Source: Glycocaulis sp.
GTDB lineage: Bacteria > Pseudomonadota > Alphaproteobacteria > Caulobacterales > Maricaulaceae
Direction: 5' to 3'
Assembly (NCBI GenBank): GCA_022565665.1
Contig: JAIUMI010000003.1
Span: 1 to 64,000 of the forward strand
DNA: 64,000 nt
Below the pieces are notes generated by a model that saw only the letters and a list, made by a program, of their open reading frames with translations, did not search any database and was not told the DNA's origin. Position numbers and translations under genes: made by a program. This document shows, piece after piece, positions 6,058 to 16,300 of this stretch; positions within the stretch are counted from its first letter, which is position 1, and the number at the start of each line of letters is the position of its first letter.

Positions 6058-8076
6058 ATGAGATCACGCCGTCCTGCCACCCGCAATGCCCGCTTCGTTC
6101 TTGGAGGCGCGCCCGCCGGGCTTGCCCTCTTGTTGTCAGGCGTCTGCCTGCCTGCACCCGCATGGGCGGCGAGCCCGCACGCCGACGAGATCGACACCAT
6201 CGTCGTCTCGACCACCCGTACGCGTCGGCGCGTTCAGGACGAGCCGATCCGGGTGGAGATCATTCTGCGCGAGGAGATTGAGGAAAAGGCCATCATGGCA
6301 CCCGGCAATATCGCCATCCTTCTGGCGGAAACTGGCGGGCTGTGGGTGCAGGCAAACTCGGCGGCCCTGGGGTCTGCCGGCGTGCGTGTACAGGGCATGA
6401 GTGAGCGCTATACGCTGCTTCTGGCTGACGGCCTGCCGCTCTATGGCGGACAGGCGGGCTCTATCGGCCTGTTACAGATCCCTCCAACTGATCTCGGGCG
6501 TGTCGAAGTGATCAAGGGCGCATCCTCCTCGCTTTATGGCGGGGCGGCGCTTGGCGGGGTGATCAATCTCGTCACCCGCCGTCCGTCAGATGTGATCGAG
6601 GGCGAGGTGCTGGCCAATGTAACCGGCCAGCGCGGGCAGGATCTTACCGCCTACGCCTCTGCCCCGCTCGGTCAGCATTGGAGCTACTCGCTGACCGCAG
6701 GCGGGCACTGGCAGGAACGGCGTGATCTGGATGATTCCGGCTGGGCGGATATCCCCGCCTATCGGCGCTACACGCTGCGCCCGCGCCTGTTCTGGGAAGG
6801 ACAAAGCGGTGGCGAGGCACTGATCACCTTTGGCTTTACCGAGGAAACCCGCAGAGGCGGCACCCTGCCCGGCAGCCAGGTGCCCGCAGGCGGTGCTTTC
6901 GCGCAGGGGCTCGATACCCAACGGCTCGATGCCGGGCTCAATCTCGACCTGCCGGTGGGTGAAGGGTGGGGCTTTGGCGTGCGCGCGTCCACCATGCAGG
7001 CGCGCCACCGCCATCTTTTCGGGCCGGAGGTCGAAAATGACCGCCATCGCACCGGTTTTGTGGAAGCCTCCCTCACCCGCACATCAGGCCGCCACACGCT
7101 GGTCGGCGGGCTGGCCGTGCAGGTAGACGATTATCTCTCCGGCGATTTTCCCGCCTTCGATTACCGCTTCACCGTGCCGGGCGTGTTTGCGCAGTACGAT
7201 GTGGATGTGACGGACGATCTGACCGTGTCGGGCAGTATCCGCGCCGATTCCCACAGCGAATATGGCGAGTTCGTCAGCCCGCGCCTGTCCGCGCTCTGGC
7301 GGGCAGGCCCGTGGTCGTTGAGAGCTTCAACGGCGCGTGGCTATTTCGCGCCCTCTCCCTTTATCGGGGCAATCGAGGAAACCGGTCTCTCCCGTCTGGA
7401 GCCGCTGTCCGGCCTGGTGGCCGAAGAGGCCGATACGGTGTCGTTTGATGTCGGGCGGCGTTTTGGCGCGCTGGAGACGAATGTGGTGCTCTTCCGCTCG
7501 CGTGTCAGCGATGAGGCCGCTCTGGTGCCCACCGGTAACATCCAGCCGGACGGCACGGACCGGATGGCGATCATCAACGCGCCGGGCACGAACGAGACCT
7601 ATGGCAGCGAGCTATTGCTGCGCTATCGCTATGATCATTTCGTGGTGACGGCGAGCTATATGTATACCCGCTCCAGCCGCACTGATCCGGTAACCGGCGT
7701 TCGCGCGCAGACGCCCCTCACCCCGCGCCATTCGGCCGGCTTCGTGGCGATGTGGGAGGATCACGACCGGGGACGGCTGGGCTTTGAGGCCTACTATACC
7801 GGCGGTCAGGACTTGGAAGACAATCCCTACCGCGCCCGCTCACGCCCTTTCGTGAACATGGGGATACTCGCCGAATGGATTGTCGGCGATTTCAGCGTTT
7901 TCCTGAATGCGGAGAATATCCTGAATATCCGCCAGAGCCGGTACGACCCGTTGGTGCGGCCCGCCCGCGCTGCCGATGGCCGCTGGACGGTCGATGCCTG
8001 GGCCCCGACCGACGGCTTCGTGGTCAATGGCGGGGTGCGCGTGAGGTTTGGCGGCGGGCACCATCACGGGCATTGA
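6058..8076 (+). CDS. TonB-dependent outer-membrane receptor, probably metal-related
   Basis: A 672-residue receptor. A signal peptide ends near PAWA; a TonB-box-like segment DTIVVST follows, then a plug domain (about residues 50-160, with GVRVQGMSERYTLLLADGLPLYG and VEVIKGASSSLYGGAALGGVINLVTRR) and a 22-strand barrel to the C-terminus. The barrel ends VRVRF and is followed by an unusual histidine-rich tail, GGGHHHGH, that could bind metal. The MerR-type operator upstream suggests regulation by metal, so the substrate may be a metal complex; this is inference, and catecholate siderophores or cobalamin cannot be excluded. I prefer the ATG at 6058 because AGGA lies 8 bases before it; an ATG at 6049 is also in frame. 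Confidence 0.9.
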   Translation: MRSRRPATRNARFVLGGAPAGLALLLSGVCLPAPAWAASPHADEIDTIVVSTTRTRRRVQDEPIRVEIILREEIEEKAIMAPGNIAILLAETGGLWVQANSAALGSAGVRVQGMSERYTLLLADGLPLYGGQAGSIGLLQIPPTDLGRVEVIKGASSSLYGGAALGGVINLVTRRPSDVIEGEVLANVTGQRGQDLTAYASAPLGQHWSYSLTAGGHWQERRDLDDSGWADIPAYRRYTLRPRLFWEGQSGGEALITFGFTEETRRGGTLPGSQVPAGGAFAQGLDTQRLDAGLNLDLPVGEGWGFGVRASTMQARHRHLFGPEVENDRHRTGFVEASLTRTSGRHTLVGGLAVQVDDYLSGDFPAFDYRFTVPGVFAQYDVDVTDDLTVSGSIRADSHSEYGEFVSPRLSALWRAGPWSLRASTARGYFAPSPFIGAIEETGLSRLEPLSGLVAEEADTVSFDVGRRFGALETNVVLFRSRVSDEAALVPTGNIQPDGTDRMAIINAPGTNETYGSELLLRYRYDHFVVTASYMYTRSSRTDPVTGVRAQTPLTPRHSAGFVAMWEDHDRGRLGFEAYYTGGQDLEDNPYRARSRPFVNMGILAEWIVGDFSVFLNAENILNIRQSRYDPLVRPARAADGRWTVDAWAPTDGFVVNGGVRVRFGGGHHHGH

Positions 8077-8092
8077 TCGGGATTGGAGATTT

Positions 8093-8170
8093 GGATCCCG
8101 GGTCAAGCCCGGGAACCCGGCTGAGAGGTGAGGGCCAAACACCGGGGTCCCGGCCCCCGAGCCGGGATCC
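8093..8170. repeat. REP-like inverted repeat pair
   Basis: GGATCCCGGGTCAAGCCCGGG at its left and an imperfect complement ending GAGCCGGGATCC at its right form a 78-bp palindromic unit. This GGATCCCGG-type motif is common between genes in alphaproteobacteria. It lies between the convergent receptor and scoB genes. Confidence 0.6.
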
Positions 8171-8181
8171 ATTTTCCTGGG

Positions 8182-8199
8182 CACCGGCTTCCGCCGGTG
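8182..8199. terminator. Hairpin between convergent receptor and scoB genes
   Basis: CACCGGCTTCCGCCGGTG is a perfect 7-bp hairpin located 15 bases past the scoB stop. It has no clear T tract on either side, so its terminator role is tentative. Confidence 0.4.
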
Positions 8200-8213
8200 A
8201 AACGTATGGTTAT

Positions 8214-8861
8214 TCAAGCCGCGAGCTTCGCCGCCACGCGGTATTTCGCTTGCGTGGACTTGGCGATGTCATCGAGCGTGACATCAGGCGCCAGCTCGAC
8301 CAGCTCGAGGCCATCCTCGACCACGTCGAACACGCCATAGGTGGTGATCACGCGGTCCACGCAGCCCTTGCCGGTCAGCGGCAATGTGCATTCCTTCAGC
8401 AGCTTCGGCGAGCCGTCCTTGGCGGTGTGTTCCATGATCACGACCACGCGCTGGACACCGGCGACGAGGTCCATTGCGCCGCCCATGCCCTTGACCATCT
8501 TGCCGGGGATCATCCAGTTGGCGATATCGCCCTTTTCGGAGATCTCCATCGCGCCAAGGATGGACAGGTTGATATGCCCGCCCCGGATCATGGCGAAGCT
8601 GTCGGCCGAGCTGAAATAGCTCGTCCGGCGCAGCTCGGTAATGGTCTGCTTGCCCGCATTGATGAGGTCGGGATCGACCTGGTCCTCGGTCGGGAACGGG
8701 CCCATGCCCAGCATCCCGTTTTCCGATTGCAGGGTTACGTCCATGTCCTCGGGAATGTAGTTGGCCACAAGCGTCGGAATGCCGATGCCGAGATTGACGT
8801 AAAAGCCATCCTCAAGCTCTTTCGCGGCGCGTTCGGCAAGCTGGTCGCGGGTCCATGCCAT
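8214..8861 (-). CDS. scoB: 3-oxoacid CoA-transferase, subunit B
   Basis: A 215-residue beta subunit of the succinyl-CoA:3-ketoacid CoA-transferase type. The active-site glutamate is Glu47 in SENGMLGMG, and the N-terminal [11 protein letters not shown] is typical. With ScoA it transfers CoA between succinyl-CoA and acetoacetate, linking ketone bodies or PHB breakdown products to central metabolism. GGGAG precedes the ATG. It lies 24 bases after scoA in the same operon. The PHA synthase gene elsewhere in the window makes a role in PHB mobilisation plausible. Confidence 0.93.
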   Translation of the reverse strand: MAWTRDQLAERAAKELEDGFYVNLGIGIPTLVANYIPEDMDVTLQSENGMLGMGPFPTEDQVDPDLINAGKQTITELRRTSYFSSADSFAMIRGGHINLSILGAMEISEKGDIANWMIPGKMVKGMGGAMDLVAGVQRVVVIMEHTAKDGSPKLLKECTLPLTGKGCVDRVITTYGVFDVVEDGLELVELAPDVTLDDIAKSTQAKYRVAAKLAA

Positions 8862-8885
8862 GGTGATTATCTCCCTTAATGCCGT

Positions 8886-9581
8886 TTAAGCCGCGCGAAC
8901 CGTGCGCTGTTCAATGCGTTTTTCGTGCGTGCCCTGGATGAGGCGATTCACGTAAATACCGGGCGTGTGGATGTTGTCCGGATCGAGGCTGCCGACCGGC
9001 ACGATTTCTTCCACCTCGGCCACCGTCACCTTGCCGGCCGCGGCCATCATCGGATTGAAATTGCGGGCGGTCTTGCGGAAGACGAGATTGCCTTCGGTAT
9101 CGGCCTTCCAGGCCTTCACGATGGACAGATCGGCGCGCAGCCAGCGCTCCATCACATAGGTCTCGCCGTCGAAATCCTTGTGTTCCTTGCCTTCGGCGAC
9201 CAGCGTGCCCACGCCGGTCTTGGTGAAGAAGGCGGGAATGCCTGCGCCGCCCGCGCGGATGCGTTCAGCCAGCGTCCCCTGCGGATTGAATTCCAGCTCC
9301 AGCTCGCCGGAGAGGAACTGCTTTTCGAAGGTCTTGTTCTCGCCCACGTAAGAGGAAACCATCTTGGCGATCTGGCGGGTGTGCAGCAGCAGGCCCAGCC
9401 CGAAATCATCCACCCCGGCATTGTTGGAGATGACGGTGAGGTCTTTCGCGCCGCTATCGCGCAGGGCCAGGATCAGGTTTTCGGGAATGCCGCACAGGCC
9501 GAACCCGCCGGCCATCACGGTCATGCCGTCAAAGGTCAGGCCTTCCAGCGCGGATTTCGCATCAGCAAAGACTTTTTTCAC
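8886..9581 (-). CDS. scoA: 3-oxoacid CoA-transferase, subunit A
   Basis: A 231-residue alpha subunit containing the family glycine-rich motif [13 protein letters not shown] (about residues 26-38) and [23 protein letters not shown]. It pairs with ScoB immediately downstream. The start is GTG at 9581, with GGAGG 9 bases upstream. First gene of a two-gene operon. Confidence 0.93.
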   Translation of the reverse strand: MKKVFADAKSALEGLTFDGMTVMAGGFGLCGIPENLILALRDSGAKDLTVISNNAGVDDFGLGLLLHTRQIAKMVSSYVGENKTFEKQFLSGELELEFNPQGTLAERIRAGGAGIPAFFTKTGVGTLVAEGKEHKDFDGETYVMERWLRADLSIVKAWKADTEGNLVFRKTARNFNPMMAAAGKVTVAEVEEIVPVGSLDPDNIHTPGIYVNRLIQGTHEKRIEQRTVRAA

Positions 9582-9883
9582 GGGACAGGCCCTCCGCCAT
9601 CAATTTCAACGCTTGTTGTATAATGTCCCCGGCGCGGCAAAGCCAAGGGGCAAACCGCACCGTGAACATCTGTGAGAGGGGATAGCTTATCGCGCGGCTC
9701 CGGTCCATGCGGCGCGCGGGGGGCAGACAGCAAGACGCCGGCAGGACCGAAAGGGCCATACCGGCGTCCGCTTGAGGAATTTCTGCCTCACCGAAGCCTG
9801 AACCGGGCGAGGGACTGGGAACACAAGGCCCAAGCTTCGAGCCTGAAGAAAGCAAATCCAATCTGAACCGTTCCTGAACGGGG
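9582..9883. other. 302-bp intergenic region with strong hairpins, no gene called
   Basis: The region lies between yihY and scoA, both on the minus strand. It holds an 8-bp stem, GACGCCGG (9734-9741) with CCGGCGTC (9761-9768), enclosing a smaller GG-CC stem, then a GAGG-CCTC pair and a larger CGAAGC-GCTTCG closing stem further right. A TATAAT-like box near 9615 could belong to the scoA promoter but has no good partner. A 99-codon minus-strand frame crosses the region without a ribosome binding site or recognisable domain. It may contain an untranslated RNA or leader; unproven. Confidence 0.35.
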
Positions 9884-10780
9884 TCAGTTGCCGTTTTTGC
9901 GAAAGTATTCCTTGTCGGTTTCCACGGCTATGGCCCCGCCGAAGAACAGCACATAGGCCGCCCAGTAGATCCAGATCAGGAACACGATCACGGCGCCGAG
10001 CGAGCCATAGATCGAGGCGTTCACGAAGGCCGTGACATAGCCGGTAAAGCCGGCCGACAGGGTCAGCCAGAGGACGGTGGAGGTCCCTGCCCCGATCAGA
10101 CAGGCCGCCCAGCTGGTCTCGCCCGTGCGCTGCATCACGTAGCGGTAAAGCAGCACCAGAACGAGGAACATGCCGCCCACCGACAGCGTCACCGGATTGA
10201 TCAGGAGATTGGCCTCGGTGCCATCAAGGCCCAGCATATCCAGCACGGGATTGAGGATGGCAGGAACGAAGATGACTGTGAGATTGGCCGCGATCAGCAG
10301 GCCGATCCCGACCAGTACGGCCATCAGAGCCACGAAATTATAACGTACCAGCGAGCGCAGACCCTCGCGCCCGGCAATGGAGTTGAGCCCGGTAATCACG
10401 GCCTTGGTGCCGCGCGAGGCGGCAAAGAGCGCAATCAGCAGCGCGATGGCGCCTTGCAGGGTCAGCGCCGTGGAGGAGGTGGTGGCCAGAAGCGCGAGCT
10501 GGTTCATCAGGAAGCGGCCGACATCGGGCGGCAGCAACTCCGCCATGCGGTTTACCTGCTCATAGGCTTCCGCCTCATCATGGATCAGCCCGTAAACCGA
10601 GGCGAGCACCGCAAAGGCGGGAAACAGGCCCAGAAGCGCAAAGAAGGAGGCACCGCCCGCAAACAGCATCACCTCGCGCTGGATGATGCGGTGAAAAGCG
10701 CGCACCGGGATTGCTACCGGGCCGATGCGCATGATGGCCTCGGTCAGGGGCTTGAGACGGTCTAGCTGTACTTTCAGCAC
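9884..10780 (-). CDS. YihY/BrkB-family inner-membrane protein
   Basis: A 298-residue protein with about six membrane segments and the family opening FHRIIQREVMLFAGGASFFALLGLFPAFAVLASVYGL (residues about 29-65), plus late GSLGAVIVFLIWIYWAAYVLFFGGAIAVE. The family was once annotated as ribonuclease BN in error; its true function is unknown, and transport or envelope integrity roles have been suggested. It is separated by 61 bases from the CoA-transferase family gene upstream on the same strand. Confidence 0.88.
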   Translation of the reverse strand: MLKVQLDRLKPLTEAIMRIGPVAIPVRAFHRIIQREVMLFAGGASFFALLGLFPAFAVLASVYGLIHDEAEAYEQVNRMAELLPPDVGRFLMNQLALLATTSSTALTLQGAIALLIALFAASRGTKAVITGLNSIAGREGLRSLVRYNFVALMAVLVGIGLLIAANLTVIFVPAILNPVLDMLGLDGTEANLLINPVTLSVGGMFLVLVLLYRYVMQRTGETSWAACLIGAGTSTVLWLTLSAGFTGYVTAFVNASIYGSLGAVIVFLIWIYWAAYVLFFGGAIAVETDKEYFRKNGN

Positions 10781-10841
10781 GATATGGAGCCTTCCGGTTT
10801 CTGCCCTTGTTCTACGGCGAAGGCCGGGCCGGTTAAACAGG

Positions 10842-11987
10842 CTAGCTGCGCTGCCCGAACGCGCCCTTGCTCACCAGCGCCGTGATATCGGCTTCGCCAA
10901 AGCCCCAATCGGCCAGGATTGCCTGGGTATCCGCGCCGGGCCTTGGTGCCGGTCCCTGAATGGCGCCGGGCGTCTTTGAAAAGCGCGGTGCGGGCGCGGC
11001 CATGCGCACCCCGTCCACTTCGGTGAACACGCCGCGCTCTGTCATGTGCGGGTGGGTGGCGGCCTCGTTCGTGGTCAGCACCGGCGCAAAGCAGGTGTCG
11101 GTACCTTCCAGCAGCGCCGTCCATTCCTCACGGGTCTTGCTGGCGAACGCGCGCGTCAGGCGCTCACGCTGGCCCGGCCACTGGCTTTCATCATACGGGT
11201 TGGCCATGACGGGATCGCCGGTCATGTCCAGCTTCTCCAGAAGCAGGGTGTAGAATTCCGGCTCCAGCGGACCGATGGAGATGAATTTCCCGCACGCGCA
11301 TTTATAGGTGCCGTAGAAGGGCGCGCCGCCATCGAGCAGGTTTTCTCCCCTGCCCTTGTTCCACACGCCCATGGCCTGAAGCTGGTGAATGGCAGCCATT
11401 AGCGAGGTAGCACCGTCCACGATGGCCGCATCGACCACCTGACCTTCACCGGTGGCGCGCGCATGGGTCAGAGCCGCCAGCACACCAAAGGCGAGATAGA
11501 GCGAGCCGCCGCCAAAATCGCCGACCAAATTGAGCGGGATGGCAGGGCTGTCGGGCGAACCGATCCCCTCCAGCGCGCCGGTCAGCGCGATATAGTTGAT
11601 GTCATGGCCCGCCGCATGGGCCAGCGGCCCGTGCTGGCCCCAGCCCGTCATGCGGCCATAGACGAGGGCAGGATTGCGTTTCAGCGCGACATCCGGTCCC
11701 AGCCCCAGCCGCTCCATCACGCCGGGGCGATAGCCCTCCAGCACGATATCGGCACGGCTGATCAGTTTCAGGCATGCCTCGACCGCATCAGGGTTTTTCA
11801 GGTCGAACGCGGCGGAGCGCCGCCCGCGTGCGAGGATCTCCGCTGCACCACCGCCGCCCGCACCCGGCCGGTCGATGCGGATCACGTCCGCGCCCAGATC
11901 GCTCAAAAGCATTGCTGCAAAAGGTGCCGGCCCCAGCCCAACAAATTCAATGACTTTAACCCCGCGCAAAGGGCCTTGTGCGTTCAT
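10842..11987 (-). CDS. CaiB/BaiF-family alpha-methylacyl-CoA racemase-like enzyme
   Basis: A 381-residue type III CoA-transferase fold enzyme. The N-terminal segment LRGVKVIEFVGLGPAPFAAMLLSDLGADVIRIDRP is characteristic. It keeps the racemase catalytic pair: His-Asp in AAGHDINYIALTGAL and Asp in GDFGGGSLYLAFG. This favours alpha-methylacyl-CoA racemase (C2 epimerisation of branched acyl-CoAs) over a true CoA-transferase. The start at 11987 follows GGAG at good spacing; an upstream ATG at 12020 has none. It is transcribed divergently from the GGDEF-like gene. Confidence 0.85.
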   Translation of the reverse strand: MNAQGPLRGVKVIEFVGLGPAPFAAMLLSDLGADVIRIDRPGAGGGGAAEILARGRRSAAFDLKNPDAVEACLKLISRADIVLEGYRPGVMERLGLGPDVALKRNPALVYGRMTGWGQHGPLAHAAGHDINYIALTGALEGIGSPDSPAIPLNLVGDFGGGSLYLAFGVLAALTHARATGEGQVVDAAIVDGATSLMAAIHQLQAMGVWNKGRGENLLDGGAPFYGTYKCACGKFISIGPLEPEFYTLLLEKLDMTGDPVMANPYDESQWPGQRERLTRAFASKTREEWTALLEGTDTCFAPVLTTNEAATHPHMTERGVFTEVDGVRMAAPAPRFSKTPGAIQGPAPRPGADTQAILADWGFGEADITALVSKGAFGQRS

Positions 11988-12092
11988 GGGCAACTGCTCC
12001 GGCATGAGAAAAAGCGTCAAAACGAAGGAAACCGGGTTGTGACACTGAAATTACACAGACACAATGGCGGCCCTGTCAGGACGGGGGGATTG

Positions 12093-13367
12093 ATGGGGCG
12101 CGCTGTCACGCTACTGGTTTGCGGAGACGCACAGGCGGCCGGCGAGTTGGCCTCCGATCTGTGCGGGCTAGGCCTTGCCGCCCGCCCCTGCCCGGTATCC
12201 CACCTTGCCCGGGCGCTCGACGATGAACCTGCTGATGCCATCATTGCGCTGGAAGCCCTGCCTCTGGATATGAGTGCGCGCGTGCGTGCGGTGATCTCGC
12301 TGGCCGGCCCGTTTGACGGCGCCGGAGCGGCGGTGACGGCCCCGGCCCACCCCATACAGATCGCAGCGCGGGTGCGCTCGCTTCTGCGCCTCGGCGTGCT
12401 GGAGGAAGCGGCCCGTCTGCGCCTGAGCGATCTGGGCGATGCCGGTCATGTCCTGCCGGCGAGCGAGTACAAGGGCGGACCTGTATCGGTGCTCTATGCC
12501 GGGCCGCCCGACCCGTTCTATCTGCGGCTGAAACATGCGCTGGACAGTGCCGGCACAGAGCTGACGGCCGCCTTCTCCACCTTCAACGCCTTCGACTATC
12601 TGCACGAATGCGCGTTTGACGCCGTGGTTCTGAACACAAGGCCAAAGCCCGATATCGCCCACACCGTATGCTCTGCCATGCGCCGCAATACGCGCCTCTA
12701 TCACACGCCGACGGTGCTGGTGAGCCATGAGGAGGTGTACGCGGCGGCCGACGAAGCCTTTGCGCGCGGCGCCTCGGACATATTGTCCGCGGCGCTGGAG
12801 CCGGATGCGCTGGCGGAGCGGATCAACACGCTCGCCCGTGAGCGCCGGCGGCGGCGGGTATCGAAGGGGCTACTGGAGTCCTGCCGGGTATCGGCTGTCC
12901 TGGACAGCGAAACCGACCTGTTCAATGATGCCTTCGGCAAGCGCCACCTTGCCAGCCTGATCACGCTGGCGTCCCGGCGCGGCCTGCCGCTCTCGGTCAT
13001 CGCACTGCGGGTGGAAACGCCGGTGGAGCGCAGCGGTGGCGGCAGTCATGCCTCAAGCGCGCTCAACCAGTTCGCGTCCATGCTGCGCCATTGCGTGCGC
13101 GCTGAAGACCTCGCCGTGCGGGTGAGCAATTCGACCTTCTATCTCGCCCTGCCCGGCACCGGAGTTGCCGATGCGCAGGTCGTGGCCTCGCGCGTTGCGG
13201 CGATTGCGGAATGCACCGCCTATGAAGGCGCCGACCCGAATGCACCCTTCCGTGTGGTGCTGCGCCACGACGCGGTGGAAGCCCGGCGCGGCGATACGGC
13301 CTCTGCCCTTGTGGCGCGTGCCTTCGATGCCATCCCGGAGCGCCTTTCGGCCATGGCGGCTGTGTAG
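12093..13367 (+). CDS. Degenerate response-regulator/GGDEF protein (PleD/PopA-like)
   Basis: A 424-residue protein with the plan receiver-like (about 1-120), receiver-like (about 130-265), GGDEF-like (about 275-424). Neither receiver shows the usual phosphorylatable Asp surroundings. The C-terminal domain keeps the GGDEF fold entry (DSETDLFNDAFGKRHLASLI) and the strand-turn-strand, but the catalytic loop is AVRVSNSTFYLALPGT, so GG(D/E)EF is replaced by SNSTF and cyclase activity is not expected. PleD and PopA of Caulobacter share this double-receiver architecture, and PopA is also a catalytically impaired paralog; a role as a c-di-GMP-related or scaffold protein is inference. Start at 12093 follows a G-rich tract; a GTG at 12039 is possible. 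Confidence 0.75.
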   Translation: MGRAVTLLVCGDAQAAGELASDLCGLGLAARPCPVSHLARALDDEPADAIIALEALPLDMSARVRAVISLAGPFDGAGAAVTAPAHPIQIAARVRSLLRLGVLEEAARLRLSDLGDAGHVLPASEYKGGPVSVLYAGPPDPFYLRLKHALDSAGTELTAAFSTFNAFDYLHECAFDAVVLNTRPKPDIAHTVCSAMRRNTRLYHTPTVLVSHEEVYAAADEAFARGASDILSAALEPDALAERINTLARERRRRRVSKGLLESCRVSAVLDSETDLFNDAFGKRHLASLITLASRRGLPLSVIALRVETPVERSGGGSHASSALNQFASMLRHCVRAEDLAVRVSNSTFYLALPGTGVADAQVVASRVAAIAECTAYEGADPNAPFRVVLRHDAVEARRGDTASALVARAFDAIPERLSAMAAV

Positions 13368-13374
13368 CCAGGCA

Positions 13375-16300
13375 TCACGCCGCCCGCTGGCCTCTATTGG
13401 CTGCATCCGCAATCGGACTGACGAGGCGCTGTATACCCTTCAGGCGCGCCGCCACATCATCAAACTCGCCGCGCAGCACCATCGTGTTGTCTGGCCGTAG
13501 CTTGTAGTCCGCCGGACGGCGGTTCATCAGATCGATCAGCGCCATCGGATCGGTGAAGGCATGATCGCGGAACGTCGCCACAGCGCCCTTCGGCCCGGCA
13601 TCGAGCTTCGCAATGCCTGCGCGCTTGCACAGCGCCTTGATGGCAACGACCTGCAACAGGCTTTCCACCTCGTCGGGGAGCGGTCCGAACCGGTCGATCA
13701 GTTCGGCGGCGAAAGCCTCGCGTTCCTGCTTCGTGTCCAGCTTTGACAAACGCCGGTAAAGCCCCATGCGGACGTCCAGATCGGGAACATAGTATTCAGG
13801 GATCAGCACCGCCGCGCCGGTATTGATCTGCGGCGACCAGTCGCCTTCATCCAGCGCCGGGCCATCGGTTTTCAGCGAGGCGACCGCCTCTTCCAGCATG
13901 GCCTGATAGAGCTCCACCCCGACATCGCGGATATGGCCGGACTGCTCCTCGCCGAGGAGATTGCCGCCCCCGCGCAAATCGAGATCGTGGCTGGCGAGGG
14001 TGAAGCCTGCGCCGAGGCTGTCGAGCGATTGCAGGACTTTCAGGCGCTTTTCCGCGCCTTCGGTGATCTTCTCGCGCGCTGGCGTGGTGAGATAGGCGTA
14101 GGCGCGCGCCTTGGAGCGGCCCACCCGCCCGCGCAGCTGATAGAGCTGGGCGAGGCCGAACCGGTCCGCCCGGTGGACCACCAGTGTGTTGGCGGTCGGG
14201 ATGTCGATGCCCGATTCCACGATCGTGGTGGAGAGCAGCACGTCATACCGGCCCTCATAGAAGGCGGTCATGATGTCTTCCAGCGCGGACGCGGCCATCT
14301 GTCCGTTTGCGGTGGCGAACGTCACTTCAGGCACGCTCTCGCGCAGGAATTCACCTGTCTCCTCAAGGTCTGCGATGCGCGGCACGACAAAGAAGCTCTG
14401 CCCGCCGCGGTATTTCTCGCGCAGCAGCGCTTCGCGGACCGTCACGGGATCAAACGGGGCGACATAGGTGCGCACGGCCAGACGGTCCACCGGCGGGGTG
14501 GCGATGATGGAGAGATCGCGTATCCCGCTCATCGCCAGTTGCAGCGTGCGCGGGATCGGCGTGGCGGTCAGGGTCAGCACATGCACGTCGGTGCGCAGCT
14601 CTTTGAGGCGCTCCTTGTGCTTCACCCCGAAATGCTGCTCCTCATCGACCACGAGCAGGCCCAGGTCAGAGAATTTCACGGCTTTTGCCAGCAAAGCGTG
14701 GGTGCCGACCACGATCTCGCAGCGCCCCGCCTCCAGCTCCTTGCGGGTCTCGGCAGCCTGCTTGGCGGGCACGAGTCGCGAGAGCTGGCGCACCTTGACC
14801 GGCCAGCCCTTGAAGCGTTCGGAGAAGGTGTTGAAGTGCTGGCGCGCCAGCAGCGTGGTCGGTGCAACGACGGCCACCTGCTTGCCGCTCATCGCGGTGA
14901 TGAAGGCTGCGCGCAGCGCCACCTCGGTCTTGCCAAAGCCCACATCGCCGCAGATCAGCCGGTCCATGGGCCGCCCGCGCGCCAGATCGCCGAACACGTC
15001 CTCGATGGCCGCCAGCTGGTCTTCGGTCTCGGCAAAGGGGAAGCGGGCGGCAAACTCGTCATAGAGGCCTGAAGGCGGCTCAATCACGGCACCTTCGCGG
15101 GCATTGCGGGCCGCGGCGATACGGATCAGCTCGTCTGCCATGTCGCGCAGGCGCTTTTTCGCCTTGGCCTTGCGGGCCTGCCAGGCCACCCCGCCCAAGC
15201 GATCCAGCTGCGCCGTCTCGCTGTCATTGCCATAGCGCGAGAGCAGTTCGATATTTTCCACCGGCAGGAAAAGCCGGGACTCCCCGGCATATTCCAGCTC
15301 CAGACAGTCGTGCGGCGCGTCCTGCACGGTCAGCGTTTTCAGGCCCAGATAGCGGCCCAGCCCGTGATCGGCATGGATCACGAGGTCGCCCGGAGACAGG
15401 CTGCCAGCCTCCGCGATCACATCGGCGTTCTTGCGCCGCTTGGCGCGCTTGGCGAGGCGGTCGCCCAGAATGTCCTGTTCGGACACGATGGCGAGGCTCT
15501 CTGTCTCGAATCCGCGCTCCAGCGGCAGGACGATACGGCCGATGACATTCTTCGCCAGCGCGCCAGCCGCCTTCCAGTCCACGGCGGGCTGGATGGGTGA
15601 GAGGCCGTGTTCGCCGAGCACGCTGCCCAGCCGGTCTGACGCCCCCTCGCTCCAGCCCGCGATCAGGACGCGCCGGCCGGACTGGCGCAGCGCGGAGATA
15701 TGCTCGCGCGCGGCCTCGAACACGTTGTGCCCGGCCTGGCGTTCCGCCGCAAAGCTGCGCCCGATCTTTCCTGACAGCGTGACGACCTGATCGCCCGGCT
15801 CATTCATCGCGGTGTAGCGGCGCGTCGTGTGGCGAGCGAGCAGGGCTTCCCATTCATCACCGGTGAGGTAGAGGGCTTCAGGCTCCAGCGCGCGGTAGAC
15901 CGGCGCCGAAAACGCGCCCTTCCCTGTGGAGGCAGCGGCTGCGTCCTGGCGGGCCTGATAATAATCGGCGATCTGCGCAAGGCGCTCCTCGACCGCGTCG
16001 CGCGTCAGCGGGTCGTAGGCGATCAGTGCGCCCTCTCCCACATAGTCGAACACGGTGTCCATGCTCTCGTGGAAGAGCGGCAACCAGTGTTCGGCCCCTT
16101 GCGGGCGCGCGCCTGCGCTCACCGCATCATAGACAGGGTCGCCCGACACCGCTCCGCCAAACCGGCGCAGGAAACCGGCCCGGAAGCGCGAAATGCTCGC
16201 CTCATCAATCAGGATTTCGCTGACCGGGGTGAAGCTCACTGATTTCAGCTGTTTCGTCGTGCGCTGGGTTTCGGGATCAAAGCTGCGCACCGTCTCCAGC

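Noticed and set aside
9562..9861. 99-codon minus-strand frame upstream of scoA
   Set aside because: No ribosome binding site, no recognisable domain, and it reads across hairpins and into the scoA start region.
9582..9883. Candidate 6S RNA or riboswitch in the hairpin-rich gap
   Set aside because: Stems are present but I could not match the consensus of 6S RNA or any riboswitch, so only a structured region is reported.
11463..12092. Long in-frame extension upstream of the GGDEF-like gene
   Set aside because: It runs antisense through the racemase-like gene and encodes no recognisable domain before residue 1 of the receiver.
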